The notes beneath the pieces are model-generated. The model ran no database searches, was not told where the DNA came from, and saw only the letters and a list, made by a program, of their open reading frames with translations. DNA of 52,649 bases from a virus: positions 1 to 52,649 of IMG/VR virus record IMGVR_UViG_3300003885_000004; one strand, written 5' to 3'. This document shows positions 21,269-30,496 of the stretch, piece by piece; the first letter of the stretch is position 1, and every line of letters starts with the position of its first letter. The translations under genes and the position numbers were made by a program.

Positions 21269-23229
21269 ACATTTATTTCCAAGTTGAGAACACTCTTGAG
21301 GACCTTCCTTAGATCAGACAATTCCATTGCAGCTATTTGTTTCTCGACAACAACTAGTCTGATCTGCTCATCTATGCTGTTGGGGACAACTATGTCTGTG
21401 GTTCTAACTGGCACCCTAGTACCTTTCCTATGAGGACGAAAACTAGATTGATCTCTGTCTAGGCTGGACCAGTTTGTGCAATAGTATACAGCCTGGGTCG
21501 TATTCGTGGTTAGCTTAGCTTCGTCCCCATTCCACCAGTCATAACCCACTAGGTTGAGACCTACTCCACCTGCTGCCGGGTTACCTACCCATACTTTGCA
21601 CTTTGGGTCACCATTGAATCGTTCTTCTGCCTCTTGTCTCTTCTTAGAGCTAGTAGCCCCATGGAACGTTACATGGTCAATACCCTCTTCAGTCAGTCTC
21701 TCACTAATCTTCTTGATCGGTGGGATAAAGCATGACCATACTAACGTCTTCTCCTCCGGCCCTTTTTCTTTCAGTATCTCTATTAGTGTTTCAATCTTAG
21801 GTATCGGGTCAAAGAACCTAGTAACAGTGGATAGCACCTTCCCGGTCTCTTCGGACACTTCGCCATCCCATTTGGCGTACCCTGCTGTTATCTCTGACAG
21901 CCTTAGAAGCTTAGTCAAGATATGATTAGTGGTCAATGTATTGACAAAGTCACTACCCTCTATCTCTGCGATCAATTGACTAGCTAGTTGTTTGTAGACA
22001 TCCGTCTGCTCTCCAGTCATTGTTGATTCGATGATGTCAAATGTTCTCTCCGGCAAGTCAGGTAACGCCTGCTCTAGAGTAATAATGAATGAGTGTTTAG
22101 CTAGTCTCTCCTGCAAGAAAGGTACGTTCTGGAATCCAACTAGTTTCTGTATACCATCGGAATGTCCGCCACTAGCCTTGAAGTCTGTATCATAGACAGC
22201 ATGAAAGTTTTTGAATGCTGCAAAGCTAGTGAATCCGCTGCATCCCTTGCCGATCCACTCGAACTGGGTATACAGGTCCAAGAGAGTATTAGCTATTGGG
22301 GTGCCAGTCAGAGCTAGTCTCTTTTCGCACTTGTCCCTTATCTTCTCAATGTACTGCCACCTAGTAGTTGTATGACTCTTAATGTATTGACTCTCATCAA
22401 GTATACCTATGTTCCAATCAATACATTGTAGTTGTGTCCAGAACACGGGTATTGTGTCGTAACCAATAATGCAGACTGTCGCGTCATGCCCACCATCATG
22501 GAACGCCCTTATCAAAGCTTTAATTCTGTCCTCTAGTGTTCCCTCAATTATCGTAGCTTTGACGGAGCAATCGCAGAACCTCTCTAGTTCCTTCTTCCAG
22601 TTTAGTCGGACGTTGTTTGGGCAGATTACTAATGACCTATGCATGTACCCCGTTTGCTCTTTGACATACTTAGCAAAGGTGGAGATCAGAGAGATAGCTA
22701 CTAGAGTCTTGCCACAACCTTGTTTGAAGAATAGACCGTATCCCTCTGATAGAGCAGAGTTAATTGCAGCGACTTTCTGATAACAAGTCATCTCGAAGCC
22801 GTCAGCTATCTTTAGATTGTTCTCAGGTACGGTTTTGTTCTTGAAGTATTCAGCAGTTCTCTTAGCTATTTGATCAGAGTTATAGGACCGCAAGAGAGTG
22901 TTGACAAAGACTACCTTAGTCTTTTCATCCTTAAAGAATATACGGTCTTCAAAGTTTGCCTGAATCAGCTCTACAGTATAGTCAGTGATACCTAGGTGAT
23001 ACTTAGCTACACTGTCTTTACTTACCAGCGCTTTTCTCTCAGGTATTCGAGCTATGACCTTATGCGACCTGTAGCTAGGGTGGGTTGGGGCGTCACCGTT
23101 CTCGCCTGGAGTGTACAGCCGTGCTTGAAACACACTGTCCTTATTGTCCAGAGCTAGAGATATGTGGTCCGTGTCTTTGAGACCAATGGGCTCGAATAGC
23201 CTACGAGTATTGTCAGTGGAGCAGAGCAT
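21265..23229 (-). CDS. SNF2/DEAD-like superfamily 2 helicase
   Basis: 654 residues. Motif I F-K-Q-G-C-G-K-T (about 167), motif II D-E-S-Q (about 277), motif III L-T-G-T-P-I-A-N, then a second RecA fold with L-V-W-S-C-F, F-H-G-A-T-S-S-K-K-R, G-G-V-G-L-N-L and motif VI Q-S-S-F-R-P-H-R-K-G-T. This order is that of SNF2 ATP-dependent DNA translocases, common in phages. Likely acts on DNA in replication, recombination or remodelling. Its transcript probably starts at the promoter at 23435-23463. Confidence 0.95.
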   Translation of the reverse strand: MLCSTDNTRRLFEPIGLKDTDHISLALDNKDSVFQARLYTPGENGDAPTHPSYRSHKVIARIPERKALVSKDSVAKYHLGITDYTVELIQANFEDRIFFKDEKTKVVFVNTLLRSYNSDQIAKRTAEYFKNKTVPENNLKIADGFEMTCYQKVAAINSALSEGYGLFFKQGCGKTLVAISLISTFAKYVKEQTGYMHRSLVICPNNVRLNWKKELERFCDCSVKATIIEGTLEDRIKALIRAFHDGGHDATVCIIGYDTIPVFWTQLQCIDWNIGILDESQYIKSHTTTRWQYIEKIRDKCEKRLALTGTPIANTLLDLYTQFEWIGKGCSGFTSFAAFKNFHAVYDTDFKASGGHSDGIQKLVGFQNVPFLQERLAKHSFIITLEQALPDLPERTFDIIESTMTGEQTDVYKQLASQLIAEIEGSDFVNTLTTNHILTKLLRLSEITAGYAKWDGEVSEETGKVLSTVTRFFDPIPKIETLIEILKEKGPEEKTLVWSCFIPPIKKISERLTEEGIDHVTFHGATSSKKRQEAEERFNGDPKCKVWVGNPAAGGVGLNLVGYDWWNGDEAKLTTNTTQAVYYCTNWSSLDRDQSSFRPHRKGTRVPVRTTDIVVPNSIDEQIRLVVVEKQIAAMELSDLRKVLKSVLNLEINV

Positions 23230-23434
23230 TGGGTGTACCTATGTGGTAATGTGTGCGTGTCGCTCAGCCAGCAGCCGACCGCTGTCCTCTGTCCGAGTCT
23301 GACAACTGAAGCCGCGGCAGTATTACTGGGTCGCCGCATGCTTGGCCGCCAGGCGTCCAGAGAGATCGCTGAGTAGGTGTAACTGTGTGACCGGCATAAT
23401 TCGTGGCCGGCAGTGTAAACGCTGTGTGTACCTC
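23230..23434 (-). promoter_or_regulatory. Long structured leader of the SNF2 operon
   Basis: About 205 bases between the predicted -10 element and ATG 23229 with no convincing gene. By eye it is richer in G+C than its surroundings and has several inverted pairs on the transcribed strand: CCGGC...GCCGG, GCGGC...GCCGC and a GGCGGCC-type stem. It could be a regulatory RNA leader, for example a CsrA or ribosomal control element. No known riboswitch class is recognised. Confidence 0.45.
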
Positions 23435-23465
23435 CATTATACGAGATACCAAGTGTCCGGTAACC
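23435..23465 (-). promoter_or_regulatory. Promoter for the SNF2 operon
   Basis: Minus strand: TATAAT (23435-23440, perfect -10) with GTTACC 17 bases upstream (23458-23463). The 16-bp block 23450-23465 repeats that at 7807-7822. A weak inverted pair (CCCC...GGGG) lies directly upstream. Confidence 0.65.
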
Positions 23466-23540
23466 CCTCTACTGGGGGATGGGCAAGGAATTGACCTTTA
23501 GGCAGCCAATTAACCTAAACCCATCAGACCCAAGCCACCC

Positions 23541-23729
23541 CTACTTGTCCGGCAGAAAGTCGAGAAAAGATTTCTTCTTGTTTCTCTTCTTCTTTCCGAC
23601 CATATTGATAGCCTTAGCTACCGCCTGCTTCGGAGGGATACCTTCTTTCTTTAGTTCGGCAATCTTCTTGCCAACAGCGTCATTACCACTCTTCTTTTTC
23701 TTGTGCGACGACTTCTCGTGCAACCCCAT
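23541..23729 (-). CDS. Small very basic protein
   Basis: 62 residues, about one third Lys. The core G-K-K-I-A-E-L-K-K-E-G-I-P-P-K-Q-A-V-A-K-A-I is like short phage proteins with a K-I-x-x-L-x-x-E-G-x-P-x-K-Q-A-V-A-I-A helix motif, thought to bind nucleic acid or be packaged. It is the last gene of the structural module. Function unproven. Confidence 0.8.
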   Translation of the reverse strand: MGLHEKSSHKKKKSGNDAVGKKIAELKKEGIPPKQAVAKAINMVGKKKRNKKKSFLDFLPDK

Positions 23730-23756
23730 AGTGTCTCTCCCTAAGTATTAAGTAGT

Positions 23757-26672
23757 CTAGTCAACCGTAAAAACCAGTAAAGCTTCCTCCAGATCAGTTT
23801 GACCATTTTGACCCGCATCACTAGATATAGTGAATTGCATAGTATCTCCAATATTTGGTTTCCAAAACCCTCTCGTAGGTTTACTGTCTCTAAACGTCCC
23901 TGTTCTTGTATGAGTAAAGCTAGAAAATACCGGAACAAAAAGCCTTAACCCAGTGCCAGTTGCAAGTTCAATAATGTTTCCTTGCGCATCCTGATTATTA
24001 GCAGACATTATAAACCGCCACAGTACATCAAGATTTATATCTGTACCCATATCAAAATTCGCTGTAAAGACACCTGAGACATAAGAGAATAAGGTCGATA
24101 CCTGCCCGGTATACAGAGGAGAAAATGTCCATAACATTGTTGCACCACCAGAGGGTACACTAACAATGGGTGTTGCTGTCCATATCTCTGTATAAGGGCC
24201 TTCCATAGCTACCGACTGAAGCAACCAATTAGCTCCATCATAATCATACTCCCTTGCCTCTCCACCCTGGAGCATAATTGCTGTGTCCTGTAGCTTACGA
24301 GATAGTAGGGACTCCACCTGACTGGCACTAGTCAAGGCATCTATAGTGACGCCATTAGCCCCTAGTGGAGAAGACTTCTTAACGTGAAATCTATCACTAG
24401 ACTTAGCACCTAAGGGAGTAAATATAGTTACAGCTCCAGCAGTTGGATCGGCAATTATCCAATCATTAACTGATGCTTGATAAGGACTATCAGTGTTAGT
24501 TATGTTGACCTGTTTAGATAACCAATCCACCCAGTTAGTACCATCACTCCAGGTGGGTTTATTTGTATCCAGGTTCCATATCTTTGTACCTATAGGTACT
24601 TCATTAGCAGGTGGAAGGTTAGCTACGGTTGATTCAAAGTGATCGTTAGCGCCTTGGATGACACCGGTGTTATCTTGATAGATTAGCCCTGCGTCTGGCT
24701 GGTCAACTACTGCAAAGTATTGACAACGTATTCGGTTGCCGTTATATGCTGTATGAAATAGTAAATCGCAAATAAATAGAGTTTCTGTTGACGGTAACGT
24801 AAAAGGTATCGACACCCATTGCGGCTTGCCCCCTTCAATTCGAACCGTATATTGACTGCCAGCACCAGAAAATGGAAGAAATGTCCCTGTTACCCAATCT
24901 AATACATCCCCACCGACTCTCTGCAATTGAATTCTCACAAATATTTCATAATCAGCCCAAACAAGAATGTTAACCCAGTATTTTCCGGCAACGGTACTTG
25001 TTGTATTTTGAATCCTCACTGTATTATTTACAGGTGGAACAGGGGCTGAATCAACCCAAGATAAACATACGGGCCTACCCTCTGTTACATCATGAGCACT
25101 TGCAGGATGAATACCAAAACTATCAACAAATGATTCCGTTTCAGTTCCACTAACACTCTCAAGAGCTAATGGCCGAGTCGGGATATAAGTGTCCTGAATA
25201 AGATTAGCATGATTCTTTTCTGTTACTGGAGGCAAATCACGAACACCAGCCATTTGTCCGCCAAACGGAATAATCTTATTTAGTCCAGGGTCGTTTGCAT
25301 CTTCAATTACGATCTTAAGAGATTCATGTGGTGGCATAAATATGATATTCTGTGTACACCCCTTTTCGATAACAATTTTTTGATTATCTCCTATAGCACC
25401 ACGAATATGTACAACATTACCTTGTGAATTTCGTACCACCCCGCCACTATCAGTAAAATTTGCAATCCTTATAATTTCTCTTGTATTATTCTCAGATACC
25501 ATCATCCCATCAATTAAAACATTCCCGACACCGGCTAATTTAATACCGATAGGCGTTGCCTCTGCATAGAAATTATGAATTATTTTTGAGTCGTATTTAT
25601 TCCGATCTATGGAACGTACTTCATCATATTCTATAAGCAGACCCCCAGTATCGCATTGATCCGTTCCACAATTATCCATTGTAAAAGCAGCCGAGCCATG
25701 GATATAGAATCCCCAGCCATTATGAAACTCGCTATCAATTTGCTCAAGCCTAACTTGACCAGCACCAGCTACCTCTAATCCATTTGAGCTACCATTTGTA
25801 ATATGACAATCTGATATCTTAAAATTATAGTTATTTACATAAACAACTGGATCGGCTGTTGTATTAAAATCGCGCAATCCTGAAAAGCTTACTCCCTGTA
25901 TTGATCCATTGAATAGAGGGGATGATCCAGAGGCATCTAGCAACCCTGTATTCTCTCCAACAGCAACACGCAATAAGCTATTTCTCTGCCCATCCCCTAT
26001 AATATTTCTCTGACCACCACCAATTAATAGATTAAGGTCTATTTTTTTGGTATCAAATCCCGACGGACCAGGTATATACAAGATACCACCTGCTTGGGCA
26101 GCATTTATATTACGCCCAGCGATGTATGTACTGTCTATTGCATCTTTATTATCAGTTGCATTAGTTCCTGATTCCAATATATTTAATGCCCCAAACCAGC
26201 GAATATTAACTCTTGATTGAACTATATCAATAACACCACGGTTAAGCTGATCAACATGGTCAAACAGTTTTACACCGGACCTTACTTGTCCTTTTATAAT
26301 CAACGTCCCGCCAGTAGGTACAGACAAAACCCCACTAGCACCTATGAGAGTTATCCCCTCCGAAACAGCATAGGATGATACAGCTAACGTCTCACTAACA
26401 TCAATATACAACTCCCCGTTGCCACTCATGATTGACAATGCAGTCGCGAAGTCTGGATAGTGGCTAAGCTTGTTAAGTGTATCGAACTCCCTAACATAGG
26501 CACCTGTTCCGATACCCACAGCCTCATAGTTAATAACCTCATCAAATACAGTGACACCAGAGTCATAACGGAACATATCATGCTCACCATTGATGAACAC
26601 TTTATCCCCGTCGATACTCAGGGTATATATCTTCATCTGCGCTATGGTAGGGAACTGCGCTCTACGTGCCAT
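23757..26672 (-). CDS. Tailspike with right-handed beta-helix
   Basis: 971 residues. A short N-terminal virion-binding domain, then from about residue 80 repeated strands with G-V-I-D-I, G-G-I-L-Y-I-P-G, I-S-D-C-H-I-T-N-G-S-S-N-G-L-E-V and D-G-M-M-V-S-E-N-N, the pattern of the pectate-lyase-like beta-helix in tailspikes. C-terminal beta domains (about 520-970) look like carbohydrate-binding or trimerisation modules. Likely receptor recognition and surface-glycan cleavage; the catalytic residues cannot be picked by eye. Last large gene of the tail module. Confidence 0.85.
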   Translation of the reverse strand: MARRAQFPTIAQMKIYTLSIDGDKVFINGEHDMFRYDSGVTVFDEVINYEAVGIGTGAYVREFDTLNKLSHYPDFATALSIMSGNGELYIDVSETLAVSSYAVSEGITLIGASGVLSVPTGGTLIIKGQVRSGVKLFDHVDQLNRGVIDIVQSRVNIRWFGALNILESGTNATDNKDAIDSTYIAGRNINAAQAGGILYIPGPSGFDTKKIDLNLLIGGGQRNIIGDGQRNSLLRVAVGENTGLLDASGSSPLFNGSIQGVSFSGLRDFNTTADPVVYVNNYNFKISDCHITNGSSNGLEVAGAGQVRLEQIDSEFHNGWGFYIHGSAAFTMDNCGTDQCDTGGLLIEYDEVRSIDRNKYDSKIIHNFYAEATPIGIKLAGVGNVLIDGMMVSENNTREIIRIANFTDSGGVVRNSQGNVVHIRGAIGDNQKIVIEKGCTQNIIFMPPHESLKIVIEDANDPGLNKIIPFGGQMAGVRDLPPVTEKNHANLIQDTYIPTRPLALESVSGTETESFVDSFGIHPASAHDVTEGRPVCLSWVDSAPVPPVNNTVRIQNTTSTVAGKYWVNILVWADYEIFVRIQLQRVGGDVLDWVTGTFLPFSGAGSQYTVRIEGGKPQWVSIPFTLPSTETLFICDLLFHTAYNGNRIRCQYFAVVDQPDAGLIYQDNTGVIQGANDHFESTVANLPPANEVPIGTKIWNLDTNKPTWSDGTNWVDWLSKQVNITNTDSPYQASVNDWIIADPTAGAVTIFTPLGAKSSDRFHVKKSSPLGANGVTIDALTSASQVESLLSRKLQDTAIMLQGGEAREYDYDGANWLLQSVAMEGPYTEIWTATPIVSVPSGGATMLWTFSPLYTGQVSTLFSYVSGVFTANFDMGTDINLDVLWRFIMSANNQDAQGNIIELATGTGLRLFVPVFSSFTHTRTGTFRDSKPTRGFWKPNIGDTMQFTISSDAGQNGQTDLEEALLVFTVD

Positions 26673-27057
26673 CTGATATTTTCTCCGCTTTCTTCAGCAT
26701 TCTACTTATACCGAACTTAGGTATCTTTAATCCCTGCTCAACAGCATTGTTATGAACTGCCTGTACAATAGCATCATGGTTAGCCCTAACCCACCTTGCG
26801 CCATTCTGATTCATTAGTTTCTCTAGGCTTATGCAACTAGCACACTTAGTATACTCGATCCTAAGAACATTAGCCCACCACTCCATTAGATTAGTAAAGT
26901 CTGTCCCTATCCCTTTGGCTGAGCAAGGATACTTTCCATCATATCTCTCAGGAGTACCAGACAGTGTCCTACCACACGATGTACACTTAACATGGTATTC
27001 GTCTACCTGAATGAATTCACAGGTTATTACATCTTTTGTTATTGTACACTTTGCCAT
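26662..27057 (-). CDS. Cys-rich zinc-ribbon-like protein
   Basis: 131 residues with Cys pairs C-T-S-C, Y-P-C and C-A-S-C in the first 85, then a helical end (I-V-Q-A-V-H-N-N-A). A zinc ribbon is likely. It lies between two tail proteins, so it could be a small tail component or a chaperone. No family is recognised. Confidence 0.8.
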   Translation of the reverse strand: MAKCTITKDVITCEFIQVDEYHVKCTSCGRTLSGTPERYDGKYPCSAKGIGTDFTNLMEWWANVLRIEYTKCASCISLEKLMNQNGARWVRANHDAIVQAVHNNAVEQGLKIPKFGISRMLKKAEKISDGT

Positions 27058-27062
27058 TATAG

Positions 27063-27182
27063 CTATACAAATTCCATAATAGCATCATCATTGAACAACA
27101 TATCAGCGTCATCATTGAACACCATATTACCACCACCAGACGCTAGTGAGAAGACGGAGCCTCCGTCTCTTGCTAAAACGTA
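27063..27182 (-). other. In-frame 39-codon continuation after TGA
   Basis: The frame of the 27183-28451 gene continues past its TGA for 39 codons to TAG at 27063, five bases before the next ATG (27057). The translated end (Y-V-L-A-R-D-G-G, then two F-N-D-D-A units) reads like real protein. It may be reached by stop readthrough, or the TGA may be a mutation or sequencing error. Confidence 0.5.
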
Positions 27183-28451
27183 TCACGTACCACCATTAGG
27201 TGTACCTAACTCCGAGACAGTATTTCCTGGGTCCTGAGGGATACCATTAACCTCCATGAAAACCGGCCCCTCATCAGGGGCATTCCAAGATATAGAAATA
27301 CTTTTACAGCTCTTTGGTATTGCAGGGGCATTATCAGGTAAAGATATATTTATCTGGGCACTACCTCCGACAATAGGCAAATCCGCTAACCTAGCATATC
27401 CCCAGCTAAAAGTTTCAAATCCAGGTTCAGCACTAGGATAAATCAACCGAGCTATGAGTCTACAATTAGCGTCTCGGCATTCAACAATAGGCCGCCCTTT
27501 GGACGGAGGAGTCATAGCATTGTCTACGTCTACACATAACGTAAGAGCACCAAATAGCTCACTAGCCCCAGATATTAAAGACTTAGGGGCCTCACAAGCG
27601 TTCATCGCCCTCTGACCACCACATGAACAGGTACAAGCACCAGAGGGTATGTCTAAAACACAACCACAAGGCGGACATGTGAGATCAGAACAACCACTAA
27701 TCCCTGTAAATCCGCCAGGTAATCCGCTAGGTAAATCTTTTGAACACTCTAAGGGACGTAAACATGTTGTACTGTACCCATCATTTAAATAAATTGGATC
27801 GTTAGTTATTATACCGGCACAAGGGGATGGCGGTACACACGTATAATTAGGCGTAACGCACTGCTCTTTGCAACCACCGGTTATTGGACCAAAGTCTATT
27901 ACGAATTCGTAAGTACCTCCAGGAGCCAAGTCAGGAGAAGTCTCGGTATTAGCAGTAAGCAGAGGAAAAGGACATTCTGGTTCAGTTGGAAATTCAAACC
28001 CTAGTGAAAACGAGGGCTGGCGTAACTCTACATTTATGTTGTTTGATCCAGGAAGATTATCATTACATACAGTAATCTTAACTCTGAAATTTGGAGCATT
28101 CGGAAATGCCGGATCACAAGGACAAAACACATCCTCTAGAGGTATGTCTAATCCAAACAAGCACCCCTGCATATTACGCCCGGAGGGAAAGTTCGCTTGC
28201 ACTTGTCCAATAGTATTAGTTATGTCGTTAAATGTACTCCAGTCTGCGCTAATCTGAGAATTACAGAGATTCTCAATCGTCATACGTTTAACTACTGCGC
28301 CAGTAAGAGGACCCCCAGCTATTTCTGCAACAAAGAAATCTGCTTGTACGCCAATATTTCTAATGCAGCAAGGGTAATGATCTCTACAGCTATCATCTCC
28401 GCAGCAATTAGTGCAAGGAGATGTATTCTTAGCCCAAGGTAGTTGTGCCAT
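27183..28451 (-). CDS. Cysteine-rich tail or virion protein
   Basis: 422 residues with well over thirty cysteines, many as C-C, C-x-C or C-x-x-C (C-T-N-C-C near the start; C-x-x-C-x-C and C-T-C-S-C near the middle). Beta-rich between them. Its place between other tail genes and the tailspike suggests a distal tail or adhesion protein; the cysteines may bind metal or form disulfides outside the cell. No family is recognised. See the in-frame continuation at 27063-27182. Confidence 0.85.
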   Translation of the reverse strand: MAQLPWAKNTSPCTNCCGDDSCRDHYPCCIRNIGVQADFFVAEIAGGPLTGAVVKRMTIENLCNSQISADWSTFNDITNTIGQVQANFPSGRNMQGCLFGLDIPLEDVFCPCDPAFPNAPNFRVKITVCNDNLPGSNNINVELRQPSFSLGFEFPTEPECPFPLLTANTETSPDLAPGGTYEFVIDFGPITGGCKEQCVTPNYTCVPPSPCAGIITNDPIYLNDGYSTTCLRPLECSKDLPSGLPGGFTGISGCSDLTCPPCGCVLDIPSGACTCSCGGQRAMNACEAPKSLISGASELFGALTLCVDVDNAMTPPSKGRPIVECRDANCRLIARLIYPSAEPGFETFSWGYARLADLPIVGGSAQINISLPDNAPAIPKSCKSISISWNAPDEGPVFMEVNGIPQDPGNTVSELGTPNGGT

Positions 28452-28526
28452 TGTATGTCATATATGCTATGGTGTTGTGATGTTATGGTGTTATGGCTGT
28501 GATGCTGTGGTTATGGTGTTATAATG
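28452..28526. repeat. Short simple repeats between tail genes
   Basis: The gap consists of variants of GTTATGGTG / GTGATGCTG, a low-complexity tract without a visible gene, promoter or terminator. Confidence 0.6.
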
Positions 28527-29621
28527 TTATGGCGGGCAGCAAACGACATCGACATAGGGGACGCCATCAATGAATTTGCCCTGTATACGCTGATCCATAA
28601 CAACAGGAACACCACAATGATTGTACGTTTGTATCTCTACAGGCTGACCACCGGAATCCAGTATATCTATGAAGGTCGCAGTTCCATCTAATTTCTGTAG
28701 CCTAACGTTAGGGCCAGCAGTAGTCCCGGCAGTACCACCAGGGTTTGTAGTCGGTGTACCAGCAGGTATTGTAGCTATAGTCCAACCTATAAAGCCCACC
28801 TCAGAGTTAAGAACTATTGCCATCATACCGATTCCACTATAGGAATGGCACGCAACAACTGTATCTTTTAGAATCGTCTGTGGAGAAACATTAAAAACAG
28901 GGTCTAATAGGAAAAATGGTCCTGCGGCATTTGGATCAGCCGCTTCAAAAAGAATATTACTTGCTGGCCCTCTAGCATAAATCCTTACACTACCTTCACC
29001 CATTACCAAATTTACACCATCGTAAGGTGTCAGCTCGGTCTCTACTGCGCCTAATAGTCCATTAGTCTGTGCCAAACTAACCCATACGCCCTTAACACCT
29101 AACTTAGTCTCTGAGGGAGAAAAGCATACAAATCCTGCATTACGTTCGTCTACTGAGAAACCATTAGTTCTAATTCCACACGGATACCCAATCTTAGGAT
29201 CAGGTCCAGAAAGGGAACAAAAATACCTACGACCCGGAACTATAGGATAAGCGTATCCTTCCCGATTAGCCTTTATAGGTACTTGTCCATTAGTATAATA
29301 ACTTAATAAAGAACCATCACCATTAACACTAGTGGTCCCTAACCTAGACACAAACATAGGGATAGGGTCTTTAGAATTTGTACTTGAACCAGTCCTAATC
29401 CCGAACACGCTAAAAGAGCCATAATCTTCAGGAGGCACTACAAAGATAGGGTCAGGGTCTACATATAGTTGAGTGTTTTGATATGTACCTGAGTCTGTGA
29501 CATGCCCAGCCTCTATCTTCATCTCCCTCTGTGCCATAGCCCTATAGGCATTCAAATCCTCATGTCTAATACCAAGATCGCCTTTAGAGTATTCTCGTAT
29601 TTGTGAAGGGTCTATGGCCAT
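28527..29621 (-). CDS. Distal tail protein, hypothetical
   Basis: 364 residues, beta-rich, Gly/Pro/Thr rich, no signal peptide. Segments such as G-V-K-G-V-W-V-S-L and P-I-V-P-G-R-R-Y-F-C resemble phage tail or adhesion proteins. It follows the 286-aa tail gene by 2 bases. Precise role unknown. Confidence 0.85.
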   Translation of the reverse strand: MAIDPSQIREYSKGDLGIRHEDLNAYRAMAQREMKIEAGHVTDSGTYQNTQLYVDPDPIFVVPPEDYGSFSVFGIRTGSSTNSKDPIPMFVSRLGTTSVNGDGSLLSYYTNGQVPIKANREGYAYPIVPGRRYFCSLSGPDPKIGYPCGIRTNGFSVDERNAGFVCFSPSETKLGVKGVWVSLAQTNGLLGAVETELTPYDGVNLVMGEGSVRIYARGPASNILFEAADPNAAGPFFLLDPVFNVSPQTILKDTVVACHSYSGIGMMAIVLNSEVGFIGWTIATIPAGTPTTNPGGTAGTTAGPNVRLQKLDGTATFIDILDSGGQPVEIQTYNHCGVPVVMDQRIQGKFIDGVPYVDVVCCPP

Positions 29622-29623
29622 AC

Positions 29624-30484
29624 TTATCCATCCTCTTCTTCAACAGTTATTCCAAAACGGAATATTCGCGTCTTAGTCCAATCAGCAAGTGGATAGTTCT
29701 TAACAGCCGCTAGAGTGCCACCCTTATCGGTCACCATTTCCACATACCTGTTATCTACTGTCCGCCAATACTTGTTCCAAGTACCGGGCCTATACACCAA
29801 CCTTTGAACTACTTTTGCTATCTTCCCACCATTAGCCTTGCTCTGTATATCAATAGAAGGGTCAGAATACAACAAAGTCTCTGGAGCGGCTCCCCACCTT
29901 ATAACAGGTAGAATAAAAATATCCTTATTTACTGTACCTATAAAATCCAAATAATCATCATCAATAGGTACGGGTATTTCACTTAAAGTTCTAATAAGAA
30001 CCCAACCCGTTCTATAGAATCCCGGTGCCTCAGCAATCGAAACCTTATCGCCAAGGGTTGCTGGACCGGGAGGGTCTTCAGGATCAGCCGGCGGAACAGT
30101 TCCATTCCAATATACATGTTGTTCTGAGAGTTTAAGGAATTCAGAATTTGGCCTTACTTCCTCACGAACTAATCCGGTGAATGGAGAATTACTGTATTTA
30201 ACTGTAAGAATAGCATGTGCATAAACAATCTTTTCCCCAGTTAAGGTTTCTTCACATCCTTCAGGAACTACTGATATAGCAAAGGCCCTTGGCGGTCTAG
30301 CGAGTAATCTTGAATCTGGCCATTTTCTCCTATTATCTAATATATCCTCGACTACGTTGTTCCTTTGACTCCAGGGTGTTCTAAGGCGAACACTAGCACT
30401 AGTCGTACCTTGTACAGAGTCGAACTCCTCACGTGGAGAACCTTCCTCTTCCCACACATTAACTAGTTTTGAATAAAAGCCCAT
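29624..30484 (-). CDS. Tail protein, hypothetical
   Basis: 286 residues, second gene after the tape measure, the place where distal-tail and hub proteins are encoded in siphoviruses. Beta-rich with P-P-R-A-F-A-I-S-V-V-P-E-G and D-K-V-S-I-A-E-A-P-G-F. No family is recognised with certainty. Confidence 0.85.
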   Translation of the reverse strand: MGFYSKLVNVWEEEGSPREEFDSVQGTTSASVRLRTPWSQRNNVVEDILDNRRKWPDSRLLARPPRAFAISVVPEGCEETLTGEKIVYAHAILTVKYSNSPFTGLVREEVRPNSEFLKLSEQHVYWNGTVPPADPEDPPGPATLGDKVSIAEAPGFYRTGWVLIRTLSEIPVPIDDDYLDFIGTVNKDIFILPVIRWGAAPETLLYSDPSIDIQSKANGGKIAKVVQRLVYRPGTWNKYWRTVDNRYVEMVTDKGGTLAAVKNYPLADWTKTRIFRFGITVEEEDG

Positions 30485-30496
30485 TGTACAATATCG

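Noticed and set aside
23264-23452. 62-codon ORFs in the leader of the SNF2 operon
   Set aside because: The first ATG lies on top of the -10 element and the later start has no ribosome site; composition does not resemble the other proteins.
27183-27185. Reassignment of TGA to Trp in this phage
   Set aside because: TGA is the terminal codon of many tightly overlapping genes (e.g. at 761, 3776, 4346), and long genes use TGG for Trp without internal TGA. Local readthrough or mutation fits better.
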